From Phoronis australis (lineage: Eukaryota; Phoronida; Phoronidae): 64,000 nt of DNA. The stretch's first letter is position 1. Each line of letters starts with the position of its first letter. The translations under genes were made by a program, and so were the position numbers. Location: positions 254,982 to 318,981 of the forward strand of contig NMRA01000377.1 in assembly GCA_002633005.1 (NCBI GenBank), written 5' to 3'. Shown here in pieces: positions 8,701 through 20,023 of the stretch. Below the pieces are notes generated by a model, which saw only the letters and a list, made by a program, of their open reading frames with translations, did not search any database and was not told the DNA's origin.

Positions 8701-10164
8701 TGGTGTCATTTTAAATTGACACAGTAGTTTTACTCGCTTCTGTGATTAGAGAAATCTTGCATAGTCATTGACTGTGATGATGCTAAGATAAGGCAGACGA
8801 TGAGAAGCGATGTATTCTACCACTGGCGCTTTTGTGCCTCTTCTATGTCTAGCTATAGGCTTCTTTTAAACTGATTAAGCACAGTTTACACAAGTCTTGA
8901 AAAGTCCTTAAATTTGAATCGGGTCATTAAAAGCCCTTGAATTTGAGCGTATGCCTAGAAAAATTCCTGTATTTTTCAACTAAGCCTTGAAAAGTCTTTG
9001 AAAATCTGAAATCTTACGATATGAATTTTATGAATGATTTTTATTTGTTTCATGTTTGTCTCGTGATAATCCTAAAAATCCCATGTTATAATGGATCATT
9101 GAAATTCTCTCAGTTATTGTAAATCTAGTAAGTTATGAAGCAACAAGCCGTCACTCTAGCAACCCCACCAATTGCAAACCATGAGGCAAGATTCTTATCT
9201 GGTAGGATCTTGAAAAGTTATGGATTTTTTCATGAAGCCCCTGAAAAAATTTTTGTGTGAACGAACCTTGCTTAGGGACTAGATTAGGTGTAAATTTCCA
9301 AATGTACTTTGTTGTTGTTATGGCCTCGAGATAATTCTATATCACCGATGTCTGTAAACATGCTGGTCATTTGATGAATCAATTTCGTTTACAGGGAGAG
9401 TCTGATGACAGTATCGCCAGGTTAGCCCAGAGGGACGGCATTATTGGAGAGTGAGTGGAGATTAGAACTTTGGTAGAAACAGTTGCTTCTATGATTAGAA
9501 AAAATCTTAATGAGTTATTGACCGTGATGATGCTAAGATATGGTAGCCAATGGGAAGTGATGTAGTCTACTACAGATGTTTTAGTACCTGTTCTTTGTCA
9601 GTCTTGTTTCCATCCCAGTGACAGATGTTGAGTTGGTGTTTTTTCAGTTGTTTCATTAGACCTGTTTGAATTGTTTAATCACACTTATGTGCTTTTTGGA
9701 TTGAGATATGTTTGGGGACACCTAAAATGATGATAACTGCTAAGTATTGGGCTAATCTCGTTCTGTTTACTCTTGTGCTAATGAGAGACTTTGACTAAAA
9801 GGGTGAGGCTTGGCATCATAGTCTGGCTTTTGATTAAAAGCTCTGTGTTTTATGTGTAAAGCTTTCAAACCAGAAGTCTGAGGATTCTAGGCTAAGGGAA
9901 CCTGTCATTCAACGTGTTCACAGGTTTCTGAAAAACAGGCCCCCGAATGTTTTTGTTACCATGCAGTACTCGTGGAAAGTATTCCGACAAAATGGCCTGG
10001 AATTCCTTGTCATGATGGCTGGATGGAAGCTGACTTCATTGTCAGAGTTATCTCCCCTCATTACATTAAGTTAGCAGGGTGGCTGAAGACATTCTGTAAT
10101 TGCAATTTCTCAGTTGATATCACTCACGTTTATTATTTCTCTTTTTCATTGCAGGAAGTTTTAG
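5745..10164 (+). CDS. RPS21: Small ribosomal subunit protein eS21 (RPS21), complete, five coding exons
   Basis: The gene encodes the 40S ribosomal subunit protein eS21, which acts in the cytoplasm in small-subunit maturation and function. Coding exons are 5745-5794, 6748-6811, 8285-8356, 9395-9450 and 10155-10164. All junctions are GT/AG, the phases join without a shift, and the total is 252 nt (83 residues plus stop), the same length as the human protein. The product begins MQNDTGKSVDMYIPRKC, contains SNRIIGAKDHASIQ and TYAICGEIRR, and ends GIIGEKF; all are hallmarks of eS21. The last coding exon holds only ten coding bases. The ATG at 5745 lies in an exon that starts at 5726 after a TGCAG acceptor, so the 5' leader is split by at least one intron. 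Introns carry snoRNA-like copies and two MITE copies. The identification is near certain; only the non-coding first exon is unresolved. Confidence 0.96.
6494..6558 (+). ncRNA. Putative box C/D-type snoRNA, copy 2 (diverged), in an RPS21 intron
   Basis: Located in the intron 5795-6747. It starts GCTTC, then ATGATTA (C-like), a perfect CTGA D' box, TTGATGA (C'-like), the shared segment AAGGCAGAC, ATGA and GAAG. It differs from copies 1 and 3 in the first half, where the D' guide would lie. It keeps the segment before the D box, so any conserved guide is more likely the D-box one. Confidence 0.4.
6619..6654. repeat. ATT/ATTT simple repeat
   Basis: TTATTATTATTTATTTATTT microsatellite in an RPS21 intron, about 95 nt before the acceptor of the 6748 exon. 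Confidence 0.7.
7655..7930 (-). mobile_element. Mariner-like MITE, copy 1, in an RPS21 intron
   Basis: The right terminus TTTTGTCTTGTACTGTA matches the inverted terminus of the copy at 23064-23330. Interior words such as GAATTCCCTGTC and GAATGAAGGGAATT match too. The left terminus is degenerate. Within it, 7806-7852 is a decamer tandem (CAGTTATTAC, about 4.5 times). Confidence 0.55.
8736..8808 (+). ncRNA. Putative box C/D-type snoRNA, copy 3, in an RPS21 intron
   Basis: Located in the intron 8357-9394. Within the 73-nt unit I see no difference from copy 1: GCTTC stem, GTGATTA, TTGA, GTGATGA, AAGGCAGACG, ATGA, GAAGC. Such near-identity across about 3.8 kb of otherwise unalike intron suggests recent duplication or selection on an RNA. 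Confidence 0.5.
9485..9558 (+). ncRNA. Putative box C/D-type snoRNA, copy 4 (diverged), in an RPS21 intron
   Basis: Located in the intron 9451-10154. It has GCTTC, ATGATTA, TTGA, GTGATGA and TGCTAAGATA, then a different pre-D segment (GGTAGCC) and GGGAAG. Its 3' flank (GATGTAGTCTACTAC) resembles the flank of copy 3. The D box is ATGG, the poorest of the four, so this copy may be decayed or retargeted. Confidence 0.35.
9964..10115 (+). mobile_element. Mariner-like MITE, copy 2, right half lost, in the last RPS21 intron
   Basis: CAGTACTCGTGGAAAGTATT, CGACAAAATGG, GGAATTCCTTGTCATGATGG and, further on, CATTCTGTAATTGCAATTT follow the family consensus. The opposite terminal repeat is absent. It ends 40 nt before the last RPS21 exon, so it supplies part of the sequence upstream of that acceptor. 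Confidence 0.55.
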
Positions 10165-10221
10165 GAGCAAGGATGGCTTTGTTGGGCATTATTTGTAATT
10201 TAATCCTGATGGCGATGGACT

Positions 10222-10227
10222 AATAAA
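10222..10227 (+). terminator. RPS21 polyadenylation signal AATAAA
   Basis: AATAAA lies 58 nt after the RPS21 stop codon (10162-10164), giving a 3' UTR of about 80 nt. That is the expected size for a short ribosomal protein transcript. No other signal lies closer to the stop. Confidence 0.75.
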
Positions 10228-10943
10228 TATTTGACCAAAATGCTGGCGTTTTTTCAATCGCGTTGTGGTGATGGATAGTGTGCTGCTAATTGAACACTTT
10301 AAAGACACCCCTAAGGGCCAATAAACCTACGCTTTTTGTTAAATACAACTTCTAATTTTAGGCGATTGCTGTTAGAAGATTGGTTTCATTTTGTTCGTCA
10401 CTCAGATTAGAACTGATCTCAAGTCTTGAGATTTCAATGTGTCATTCTTGGAGTCCAGGCTCCTGAAGTTTGCTCGTCGTGGCTAATTAGTTTGAACTGC
10501 TGAAGCACAGTGGCTGATGGGAGAATTCCAAGGTTTTACTGGTAGCAATTCCAGCTCAAACAAAGGATAAGGCCATTAGGTTGCTTTGAAAGAGCAAAGA
10601 CCTGTGAAGAAAGTATTTTTAGAGTCCAGCACATACAGGTCTATGTGGTAGTGGCTTTAAAGTAGTTGTTAGGAGTTCTAGTTACAACTTATTGCAAATT
10701 AGCAATGTCATATTGGTATTCTAAAGCAGCACCATCACTCTTGTGCTTTGTTTGAATTGAGATTGGCAATTCATCTGGCTGCCACAATGCTTTGCAGACT
10801 GAAGCCACCCACCGTAATAAGCAACTCTATCGGTCTAATCTGAAACGTCTTGATCTTTAAACTATTTCTATGGAACAAGCCGGAATTAATTATAATGGTT
10901 GTCTAGGCCAAAAGTTGAGTTTTTGACAGAAACTAATTGGCAC

Positions 10944-11129
10944 ATTCACTACTTGCACACTTAGTTGGCGCTGCAAAAACTATTGTTTGGGACACAACGC
11001 CTCGTTTTAGCATCAATTTTAACAATGCAAACATAAAAGTATGTGGGTTCCCAAACATGCTGAACCATTGTGGCTGGGACGTAACGCCTCATTTTCAAGT
11101 GTAATGGCGAATTCGTGCAAGTAGTGAAT
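10944..11129. mobile_element. Small inverted-repeat (MITE-like) element
   Basis: ATTCACTACTTGCAC at 10944-10958 is perfectly inverted at 11115-11129. Inside are two direct copies of GGGAC..AACGCCTCRTTTT (about 10990 and 11080). Length is 186 bp and nothing is coding. Confidence 0.6.
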
Positions 11130-12209
11130 TGCGGACGATTTTCATTTCATGATTTCATACTTCTTGTAAAACTTTAAACTTTTGGAAAATTGTGGGATAA
11201 TATTAACATTGAAACTCTGGGTGGTTTACAAAATTTATTACTCGTTAGTGTTACATGATCAGAATAAAACATTCATTTTATTTACACTGCATTTACAAGA
11301 TATACTTTGAATAATTCACAAAAAACATCTATCCTACTTCAAATGCTAGGTCAATAATTTAGAACTGTTAAACGTGACAATTGCACTAGGAGTAAGCCAG
11401 AGGTCATTGGTAGTTACCTAATCTCAAAAAGTATTTTTACACGGCCTTTGTGTTTGTCAATGAACTCTGAACAAGACCAGAAATAAAAGCATGCAAATTT
11501 GATGGATGATACTAAACACCTCAATTTTGCACATAACTGCTTATGACTTTACAAGACACTTATGCACAAGCAATTTGTTGATCTATTATTATACAGTACA
11601 ATGTGCACAAGTCGGATCAAACCCAAATACGACTCCTGTAATCAGATGAAAATGAACTCTGAAGGGCAAACTGAACTAGAACAACCCTACCACACAACTT
11701 AGTTGGAATTCAATGAAAATCTTGAATTATATACATGCCTGACTTATGCCAGATATACAGGTTGTCCCAAAAATATACTTGCACTAAAAACGTTAAGTGC
11801 AAAGACAAATCTTCCCCGTAATCTTGTTCCAAGTCAACATACTATTGTCATTTGAAGTGCGAGAGCATTTTTGGGGCACCCTGTTTTTATAATGTGAAAG
11901 GTATAAATGAGGAAGTTACCAACAATTCGAAGAATACCAATATGATTGATCATCTTGGGCAACTTGCAATCCAAAAACCAAAATATAACGAATGGCCTGA
12001 TTAGAATGAACAAGAGCATGAAGGACAGCCATGAAAATGACCGAACTAAAAATTTATTGCTTTCAGCAAGCAGCTACCAGACCTTCAGGCATAACTGCTA
12101 AGCAAAGATCTATGCATTCTAAAATAGCACCAATGACGATGGTGTAACAACAAAAACTGGGAAGCTGTCACGATGGTACAGTGTCTACTGATCACAGGAC
12201 AGACTTGTA

Positions 12210-12223
12210 CTGCCACCTCGTGG
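12210..12223 (-). promoter_or_regulatory. CTCF-like motif CCACGAGGTGGCAG between convergent genes
   Basis: On the minus strand this is a full match to the classic CTCF core. It lies between the convergent 3' ends of RPS21 (10245) and RIC1 (about 14300) and outside any repeat I could recognise. That is where an insulator between two transcription units would be expected. Confidence 0.5.
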
Positions 12224-14300
12224 CTTTGGACCTACTTCGCAGAGTAGAACAGGCAGATATTACATTTTACTGCTTCACTTGCTATAAACATCACAACATG
12301 ATTGTAGTGAAAATCACTCAAACATTATTCCTAAATGAAGCTGTATCAACTTGACATTCGATTTTTCTGTTTAACAGAAAGTTCAGAACTAATTTTCTAA
12401 TTTCTGATGTTGAACAAAACAAAATGGCTGCCACAGTTCACTGACAATGAAGGACACATTTATCAAGGTAGCAAACACAAATGCATGCAAGGCTATGATG
12501 TACAAAATAATACCTGTTTACAGACAGATTTCCATAAGTCGCATCCTAACTTCTAAATTTGGGAAAGAATTTATCTAAAGAAAAGAACCCTTCATAATCT
12601 TGTATGCAATAGGGCTACAATGTCGACATCTTACACAAGAGTGAAACTTGCTCCGTCTGTGTCAAGCAGTAAGTCATTTGTCCTTCATCATCAGTATCCA
12701 GTGCAACGTGACAGACTGCAGTCACCCCAAACAACATGACAACAATGAGAATATTTCATAAGTCAACATTATTTGCTGTGGTTCAGATACTCACACACAC
12801 AGTATTCACGTAGTCGCCATTTTAAAAATAAGCCTCCTTTTAGATTTTAATAACAATGCATTTTACGTTTAAATACAGCACAAAGCGTGATTTTTTTCTC
12901 ATGCCACGTTATATTCATGTCTCATATGTATTATTGTTTTTTAAACCTAAAAAGAGGCTGACTACTAAATTGGTGACTGCATCAATAAGGCCTATATTAC
13001 TTCAAATAGGTCGCTTGAGAACAGACTGAACAGTACATAAAAAGTGTGCAATTTACATTAAAGCAGAGAAAAAGTTATACGTTAAAAGCAGAATGCCAGG
13101 ATGTAGACAGGACGAGATTGTAGGCCCGAGTTTGACACACACATTGTGTACTAAAAATTTGACAGACACAAATTTGACTGACTCCATATTCACACTACAT
13201 GGATTCGTGACATAAACGTCCGACACCAAATATTTAAATTAAAACCATGGTAACACTTGGCCCTATATTTTTTAACAGAAACAACGAAGATCACCACTTA
13301 ATCATAACAAATGTAGCCCTTCTTCAGTTCACAAAAAAGTGCAGAACTACGCACATGAACATCACTCTTGTCAAAGAACTGGCTCTACAAAACATTAACA
13401 ATCAAAGCAAGTACACCAGTAAAAGTGAAGAGATTGCATCACTCAAGGATTCGTGTCCGTAAAATATCCCTGGTGGGTTCTCACATGGTATGCTTTTTGC
13501 TGAGTTTGGTATAAAAATGGATAAATTTTCAATGATTTTGGTATCGACATAGGTGTCTGTTCTTCATTGCGTTTTGGTAACTTTTTTGTTAAGACTGGCA
13601 ATGTTATACATTTTGTCTGGTTTTCTTCAATAAAATAGTTAACTGTTGTTTCTCAATAACCGTTCTTCACAGGCCATTTTTTCTGTTTGAAGCAGTTGTT
13701 GAAAAGGTGTATGTTAGAACAGTTCCGTTATTGATATGGGTGACGTTTTCCACAATTTGTACACACTAAAACAGGTACACTTTTTGACCTCAAGGAGGCA
13801 CGCCTGAACTCAAACACCAGGAGGTCGTGATCACTATGAATGGCATAGTTTGCCTCATTAATAAAAAATGTAACTCGTTTGTTACATCAACTAACATTCA
13901 TAGAAATTGATCTACTTTGAATTATTAACTGACCATTTTTTACCCCAGCAAAATTAACTCTGGTTAAAAGTATAATAATATCAACACAATAAATGCTCAC
14001 AGATCATTTTTGGCACAGTAGTGGAGTACTTGACTGAGCACATGAACAATAAGTTTTTTAACAGCATAATAAATGTGTGCTCAAAATAAGGACTAGTCTC
14101 CTGATTGAATAGCATACACAGACTATAGCTCAAAAGATGCTCAGCTTCACAATGCCTTGAGTACGCACACATAATGGTATTTCCATTCTCTACCTTTGCG
14201 TGAGCACAGTAAAATACCCTGCAAGTTACCTGGTGTTAAACATGTGACCGGCAATTTACTATGTTGTAACTTAATATGTCAAACATGTGAAAGTATTTAA

Positions 14301-14306
14301 TTTATT
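14301..14306 (-). terminator. Candidate RIC1 polyadenylation signal
   Basis: On the minus strand AATAAA lies about 540 nt after the RIC1 stop codon. Further minus-strand AATAAA or ATTAAA-like sites occur near 12050 and 11240-11280, so a much longer 3' UTR is also possible. Nothing in the sequence decides between them. Confidence 0.4.
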
Positions 14307-14844
14307 TTCTGGTATTAGACAAAGTTTTAACTTTTATGGTAATTCCTCACTTCTTTAGCACATGATATGGCAGACCGCTGAAATTTCATTGTCAACAAGA
14401 ATAAAGAGCAAGACAGTCTTAGAACACTATCAATCTGATTTGCATTACGTAGATGTTTCTTAAAACAAGATTTGATAAAGTAAGCATTATTTGTAGCAAA
14501 GTAGTCTTTGAAAATAGAATAAACGTTTTGCAATCATTTTTGTTTGAATTAGTGAAGAATTATAGTACTGTGTCGTTTACACATGATGAGATGTGTTAAG
14601 TCAACCAGACAATCTGGTTTGTCACAGCTTTCTAATAGAATAAGTCAAGAACATTGCATCAAATCTGCCAAGAGCGTGGAGCCACGAATGACATCAATGG
14701 TACACAGCAATAAGGCGGGGCCCAACCACAAGGAGGATGACGAGGCGGAATGAAAAATACAGCAGACATGGTGACCTTCCTCTAGATGTCTGGGCTATGC
14801 TCGTTTAACAAAGTATTCACGTCTTGTAGACGTACATTAAATAG

Positions 14845-17800
14845 TTACGACACGACGCATGAACCCTGGTCCTCCTCAGTCACTCTCTCCGGACTCTCCC
14901 TCTTCTCTTCAACTGTGTGTGTGCTTACCGTGTCACTCTCCAAGTTCTGCTCAACACTCTCCGTTGATGAGATGCTGAGCCTCGAGTTGAGTGGATTGTT
15001 CTCAGCGATCTGGCAGAGTGTCTGAGTCTGTGACCGGATGGCAAGCAAAAATGGTCTGTAGCCCAGACTGAAATAGAGGAACAGTAAGCTTATTAATGAC
15101 AAAATTATTAAATCGATCACTCAAATAATGTCCAGATAGGAAGACTGTAGCTTAAAGCTTCAAATGACAGCAACTCAAATGGATCAACTTTCCCAGAAAA
15201 CTATTTTTCAAATAGCACACAACCACAGTCATTTGTGTTCCATTAATAACTGTATCCTATTTAGAAGATTGAATTAGAGATCGTATAATACAAGGAGGTT
15301 AAAAACTAGGTCAGAGATACCACTATCCGTGATAGTATGGATTTGTGAAACTAAGCACTTTAGTGCAAACATGAAATTGTGCTCTTACCATGACCTTGAC
15401 CTTCAGACAAGCAAATAATTGTAAAGATATGATAAAAAATGACTGCAAATCAACGGGAGGCTAAAATTTATTTCCTATTCATGTTGGTAGAAATACGCTA
15501 TCACCATGGTAAACACCATTTGATTGGCTGACTCACCACTCTGTCTCCGCCCATCTCTCCAGAAAGGACACTCCCTCTCTCATGCGCCCTACAATCTCAA
15601 TCATAGTGTCTGTCAGGCTTGCAGTGTTGACTACGCGGGCCACAGCCTCGCTGTCACGGAGGATAACGGCAATGATTAAGGCCCACTCCAGACACCCGGC
15701 CTCCAACACAATGTGCAGAAGATATCTGAAAATCAATAACCAACTGAATGAAAGATGAGACTACTTAGGTCATAGCTCTGGTATTTTTTTTTTTGAAAAT
15801 CTAGTCGGTAAGGCAGACTTTTTAGTTGCTTGCTTTTTGAAAAAAAAAGGAAAATACAGCAAAAATTTAAGGCACTTTATGTTCATTGCTTGGCAAATCA
15901 CTCTTTCAAAACTTGCTTACAATTGCCAGTGATTGCAGGTCTCAAAAAGTCGCTGTAAAGACCTTAACCAACTTCGCCTTTTTGACCTTACCAAGCAAAA
16001 TACTGTGGTGCTACTGTACAGCTGAAAGAAATTTAATAATTATGTTTTATGTCTATGCAATGGTCAAATAGGAGTTTATAATAAACCTAGTGCAGATCAT
16101 ATCTGTACCTGATCCACACATAAACTTGGGATTTTCTGATTGAAGTGGACACCGTTGTCAAAAACAAAAGGAAGATGAAGACGATGAAGAAAAAGAATAT
16201 TAAGTAGAAGTAGAGTTAGTAGAGTTTGTGACAGGAGCCCTCGTTGACTTGGCCTGAAGAGCTAGAAAGAGAGTAGGTGGCAGACCAGAGAAAGTTGAAC
16301 TTGGCTTATAATTTACTGATAGCTAAATGGAACTTTAAACATCTCAACAGTATAACTTTAAGTACACCAGTCTGACAGGTAATACTCCACCGCTTCTTTG
16401 CCAAATTGAAAACATTCCAGCTTATCCATTGTCTTAATTATCAGAAATACACAGTGCTTTGTTGGTAGTTGGATTTGAACAATTTAAAATTAGTGATGGT
16501 CTTCAAAGAATCATATCTATTCATGAAAAAAATAAAGCTACACTGATACTCTAGAGGGTCAAAATGGCCAACTTCAAGCAAGATGAAACAAGAATAGAGC
16601 TGTTTATTAAGTCAAAAAACATACAATCATGAGCTTCAGTTCAGAACAGTTCAACCACAGAAAACTTGCCTTCTTTCATCATTCCATTTTTGTGATGTGC
16701 TACAAAGTCAATTCAAACTCGACCTTGACATTTTATGAAACAAGGTGTCCCAATGTAGTAGTCACATAAACGAAGCAGCGCTCGACATAACTTAAAGACA
16801 TTTAGCCAGCACTGAAGTGATATAAGCAGTCTATGGCTAGCCTACCCACCCACAAGCCATTCTAACTGAGTCGGGCAGAAAACCAACCAACCTGAGTTCC
16901 ACTTCGGAGTGTGATGGTCCCTTATTGGCTAGCTCATTTGAGATCAATTCTAATTCGGAAGTATCCAGTGATTCGTCCCAGCCTCCTTGACTGGCGTTTT
17001 CAGCATCATCGACACAAGAGCCACTCTCCAGGGACAGGTCAGTAGTGGTAGCCAAACTGCTAGCATCATCTACATGACAATGTCATGTGATCAGTCAGAG
17101 TAACTTTGTAAGCAGGGCACGACGTAAGCAAGTAACTACTCAAAATGATTAAGAGTGGAACAAGTAAAATAGAGGTGGAAATTTAAAAATTGACCTCACA
17201 CAGGCGCCGAGCAGATGTTCGGCGTATTTTTAAGGTCACCACTTTTAATTAGCCCAAATATGTGAATATGAAAGACAAATATGCTGTCATTCGTGTTAAA
17301 AAAAATGCCTACTTAAAAGTGGGCATTTTTGCCTGGGTCGATTGCTGGCATAATGGTATCACTATAAAAACTGAAAATATCTAGTGACTGACTGATGCAT
17401 AGTATTTTTTCATCAGTAGGAAAGCTAAAATTTAAAAAAATAAATGAATGCAGTTAATTATGATTAATTTACAAAATATACAATATTCAATTGAAAGCTT
17501 CCTCACATCAAACCACATGAAGCATGAAGAAATACTGGATATCTATTTCATACTATTCGATGAGATAGTAAAAGAAAACATGTAAATATTTTTAAAATGT
17601 TTATAAAGTCGTTTTTGAATATACTGTTGGGTCACAAATCAATTAGCGACAACAAAAAAAATCATCTGCCCCGTAGATACCTCTCAGGCTCAACTGTGGC
17701 TGCAACTCAATATCATCTGAATTCCCAGACAACAGATCTGATGAGCTGTAGTTCTTCTGGCCCAGGAAGCCATCTCCCAGATCCAAATCCACGGTAGTGG

Positions 17801-20023
17801 CCTTCTTTGACTTAGTGGGCGACGTAGGCTCCTTGTTAGCTTCAACAAAACACAACTCGGTTACAAATTGAAAAGAGTTACCAACAGAACACGATAATGC
17901 AGAGGAACTGCTTTCTATCTCACCTTTGGGATTATTACAAATTTTCGACACGTGTCTCTTGAAGGCAAGAACAGTTTTGTGCAAACTTTCCCACTGACTG
18001 TTGAGATGTGCTGAGGGATGTGATGTGACTAAAATGGATCATCTGTCAACTCGACATTGCAACAGAAAATGGCAAAACACAAACAAATGAACACGTTCAC
18101 GAAATCGAGCTATTTCTCCCATACTGCCAATAGGTGGCGATGCCAGCTTAAGGACTACAGGGACCACAGCTTACACATCCCTGCTATAACCAATTTGAAT
18201 AAATCTGACTAATTAACATAATAATTAAGTCTCAGGTGCTAGTAAAACTACTTTTAGTAATTTACTGAGATGCGATGATAGAAATTTTGTAACTTTGACG
18301 CGCTTAGAAATGTTGACAATAGCAAGTTAGCTACCCAGGACGGTCTTATCAATATGGAATTACATTAATGTTGATCACATCAAGCAGACGAGTAACAAAA
18401 TACAGATCAGACTTGTAAATTAAACCACCTCAGCCATTTTTATAAACAAATCACAATAATTTAACAGTTACTGAACTTACCACCGAAGGACTTCTGCAGG
18501 TGGTGAAATGAGCTGTGGGTCAAGATGGGGAATGGCCACTGGAAGTCTATGTGTAGCTGCTTGAGGGCAGAGACGAAGTCCTCGACCTTAGCTGACCTCA
18601 CTCTAGCAACAAAACAGCTTAGAATATTTATTGTAATTAATTCTAACTAGCAGTAGCTGATAAACAGCTTACAATGACAAGGATTCATTTTGTATTACAA
18701 CAGCCAGAAACAAATTGGTTGCTAAGGCAACTGCAATGCTCTGGCAATTCACTCTCCCCTTTCTGTAAGTCAGGAGCCCCTGAAGACTGAAAAATTTCTA
18801 ACTAAAGCTTTTTTGAATTTACTTTTATCAGAAATCGTTGACCTGCAAGATCTTCTTTCCTGAAACTATTACCACCATTGCATTCTTGTCAAAGTTTGCA
18901 TTATGCTACCACAGCTGCTCCTAGGCGCCCTGACAAAAAGCTTTGGGTTGGAAAAACAACCTTATTCAGTAGTCAATCTGCACCAGCTACTCAGTGACAA
19001 GATGTGACCCAATGTAGCCCCTGTTGCTTACCTTTCTTTCCTGAGCCAGGCGACCAGTTGGTAGTCCTCTAGGTTGGCAGCCAGGCAGGCCAAATGGCGC
19101 AGAGAGAAAGATGACAGTAATTTCCTGGCATGACGATTGAGGATGACATCAATGAAGAACTGGTCCGGGCTTGACTCATCTCTGGCTGGCGATTGGCTAC
19201 GAGGAGGAATAGCAGATTAAAGAGTGAGACATTTTTTTGTAAAATTTCAAATTTAGGAAGTGATAAAGTCGCCCTAAATTTATGTCTTTATCTTAATTTG
19301 TATTTTACTTTCTACAAAATTTATAATACATGATCAACCACAATAATTATTGATTAAAACATTAAGCAAAATTATTCTTAAGTACAGAAAGATGCACCTA
19401 AATATGTAAAATTTAAATTTCAATTAAAATCATAAAAATGTTCATTGGTTCAGGGAGGTACCAAAATTCACATACTCTCCAGTTTGCCAAGTGCTGAAAG
19501 GGTAAACACAAGTCTTAAACATGTCGACCAGAATGTTCACAAAGTGGTAGAAAACTATCACCAATTAGAGAGCAGACGTCAAACCTTTTATTGAACGCTT
19601 GAGAGGCTCGTCTGTCAGTCCTCTTCTCCGCCCTCTTCTCTTCGTCTGCTTTTGTTGTGTGTGATGGTATGGTCCTTGTGATTGTTGGTGCACCAAACGG
19701 GAACGCCCCCGGCGTGTCGTCGGGGGAAATGGGTGGGGAGGGGAGGAGTGTGGCATGAAACTGGCTGCTGCTTCGACTACCTGCTCTAGTGAGGGGAGTG
19801 TGGTGGGGAGTGGGAGGGGTGTCGGCCTCCGAGGGATCTAAAAGCATAGTACGGACAATGTTAATGTTTTTGCCACTAGAAGCGCTGGTGTCTATGTTGT
19901 CGGCAGACTTGTTGAGTTTTGGAAGCTTAGCATTGTTGTGCTTGGTAGCTGAGGCATCGTTGATATGTGTGTTACATGTCATGCATTGATTGGGAGACAT
20001 CATGGCAGGGGTAAGATCGGTCT
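14845..20023 (-). CDS. RIC1: RIC1 exons 23-30: low-complexity linker and C-terminal helical part
   Basis: Exon 23 (19585-20023) encodes a Ser/Thr/Pro-rich linker of about 147 residues that is poorly conserved in the family. Exon 24 returns to conserved sequence ([35 protein letters not shown]), as does exon 25 ([20 protein letters not shown]). The segment 17681-17997 cannot be one exon: read through, it is one base out of phase with exon 25. Splitting it at CCAAAG/GTGAGA (17924) and an acceptor ending AACAAG (exon from 17831 downward) restores phase and leaves a 92-nt intron. The last exons carry [20 protein letters not shown] and a polar tail ending GSCVVS before TAA (14845-14847). Confidence 0.88.

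Larger units (their letters stand above)
10250..14840. other. Intergenic space and RIC1 3' UTR; no gene recognised
   Basis: AT-rich sequence between the convergent RPS21 and RIC1 genes. I found no exon with conserved protein sequence on either strand; the short open frames look like chance. Contents are a small inverted-repeat element (10944-11129), a CTCF-like motif (12210-12223) and candidate RIC1 poly(A) signals. Confidence 0.6.
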
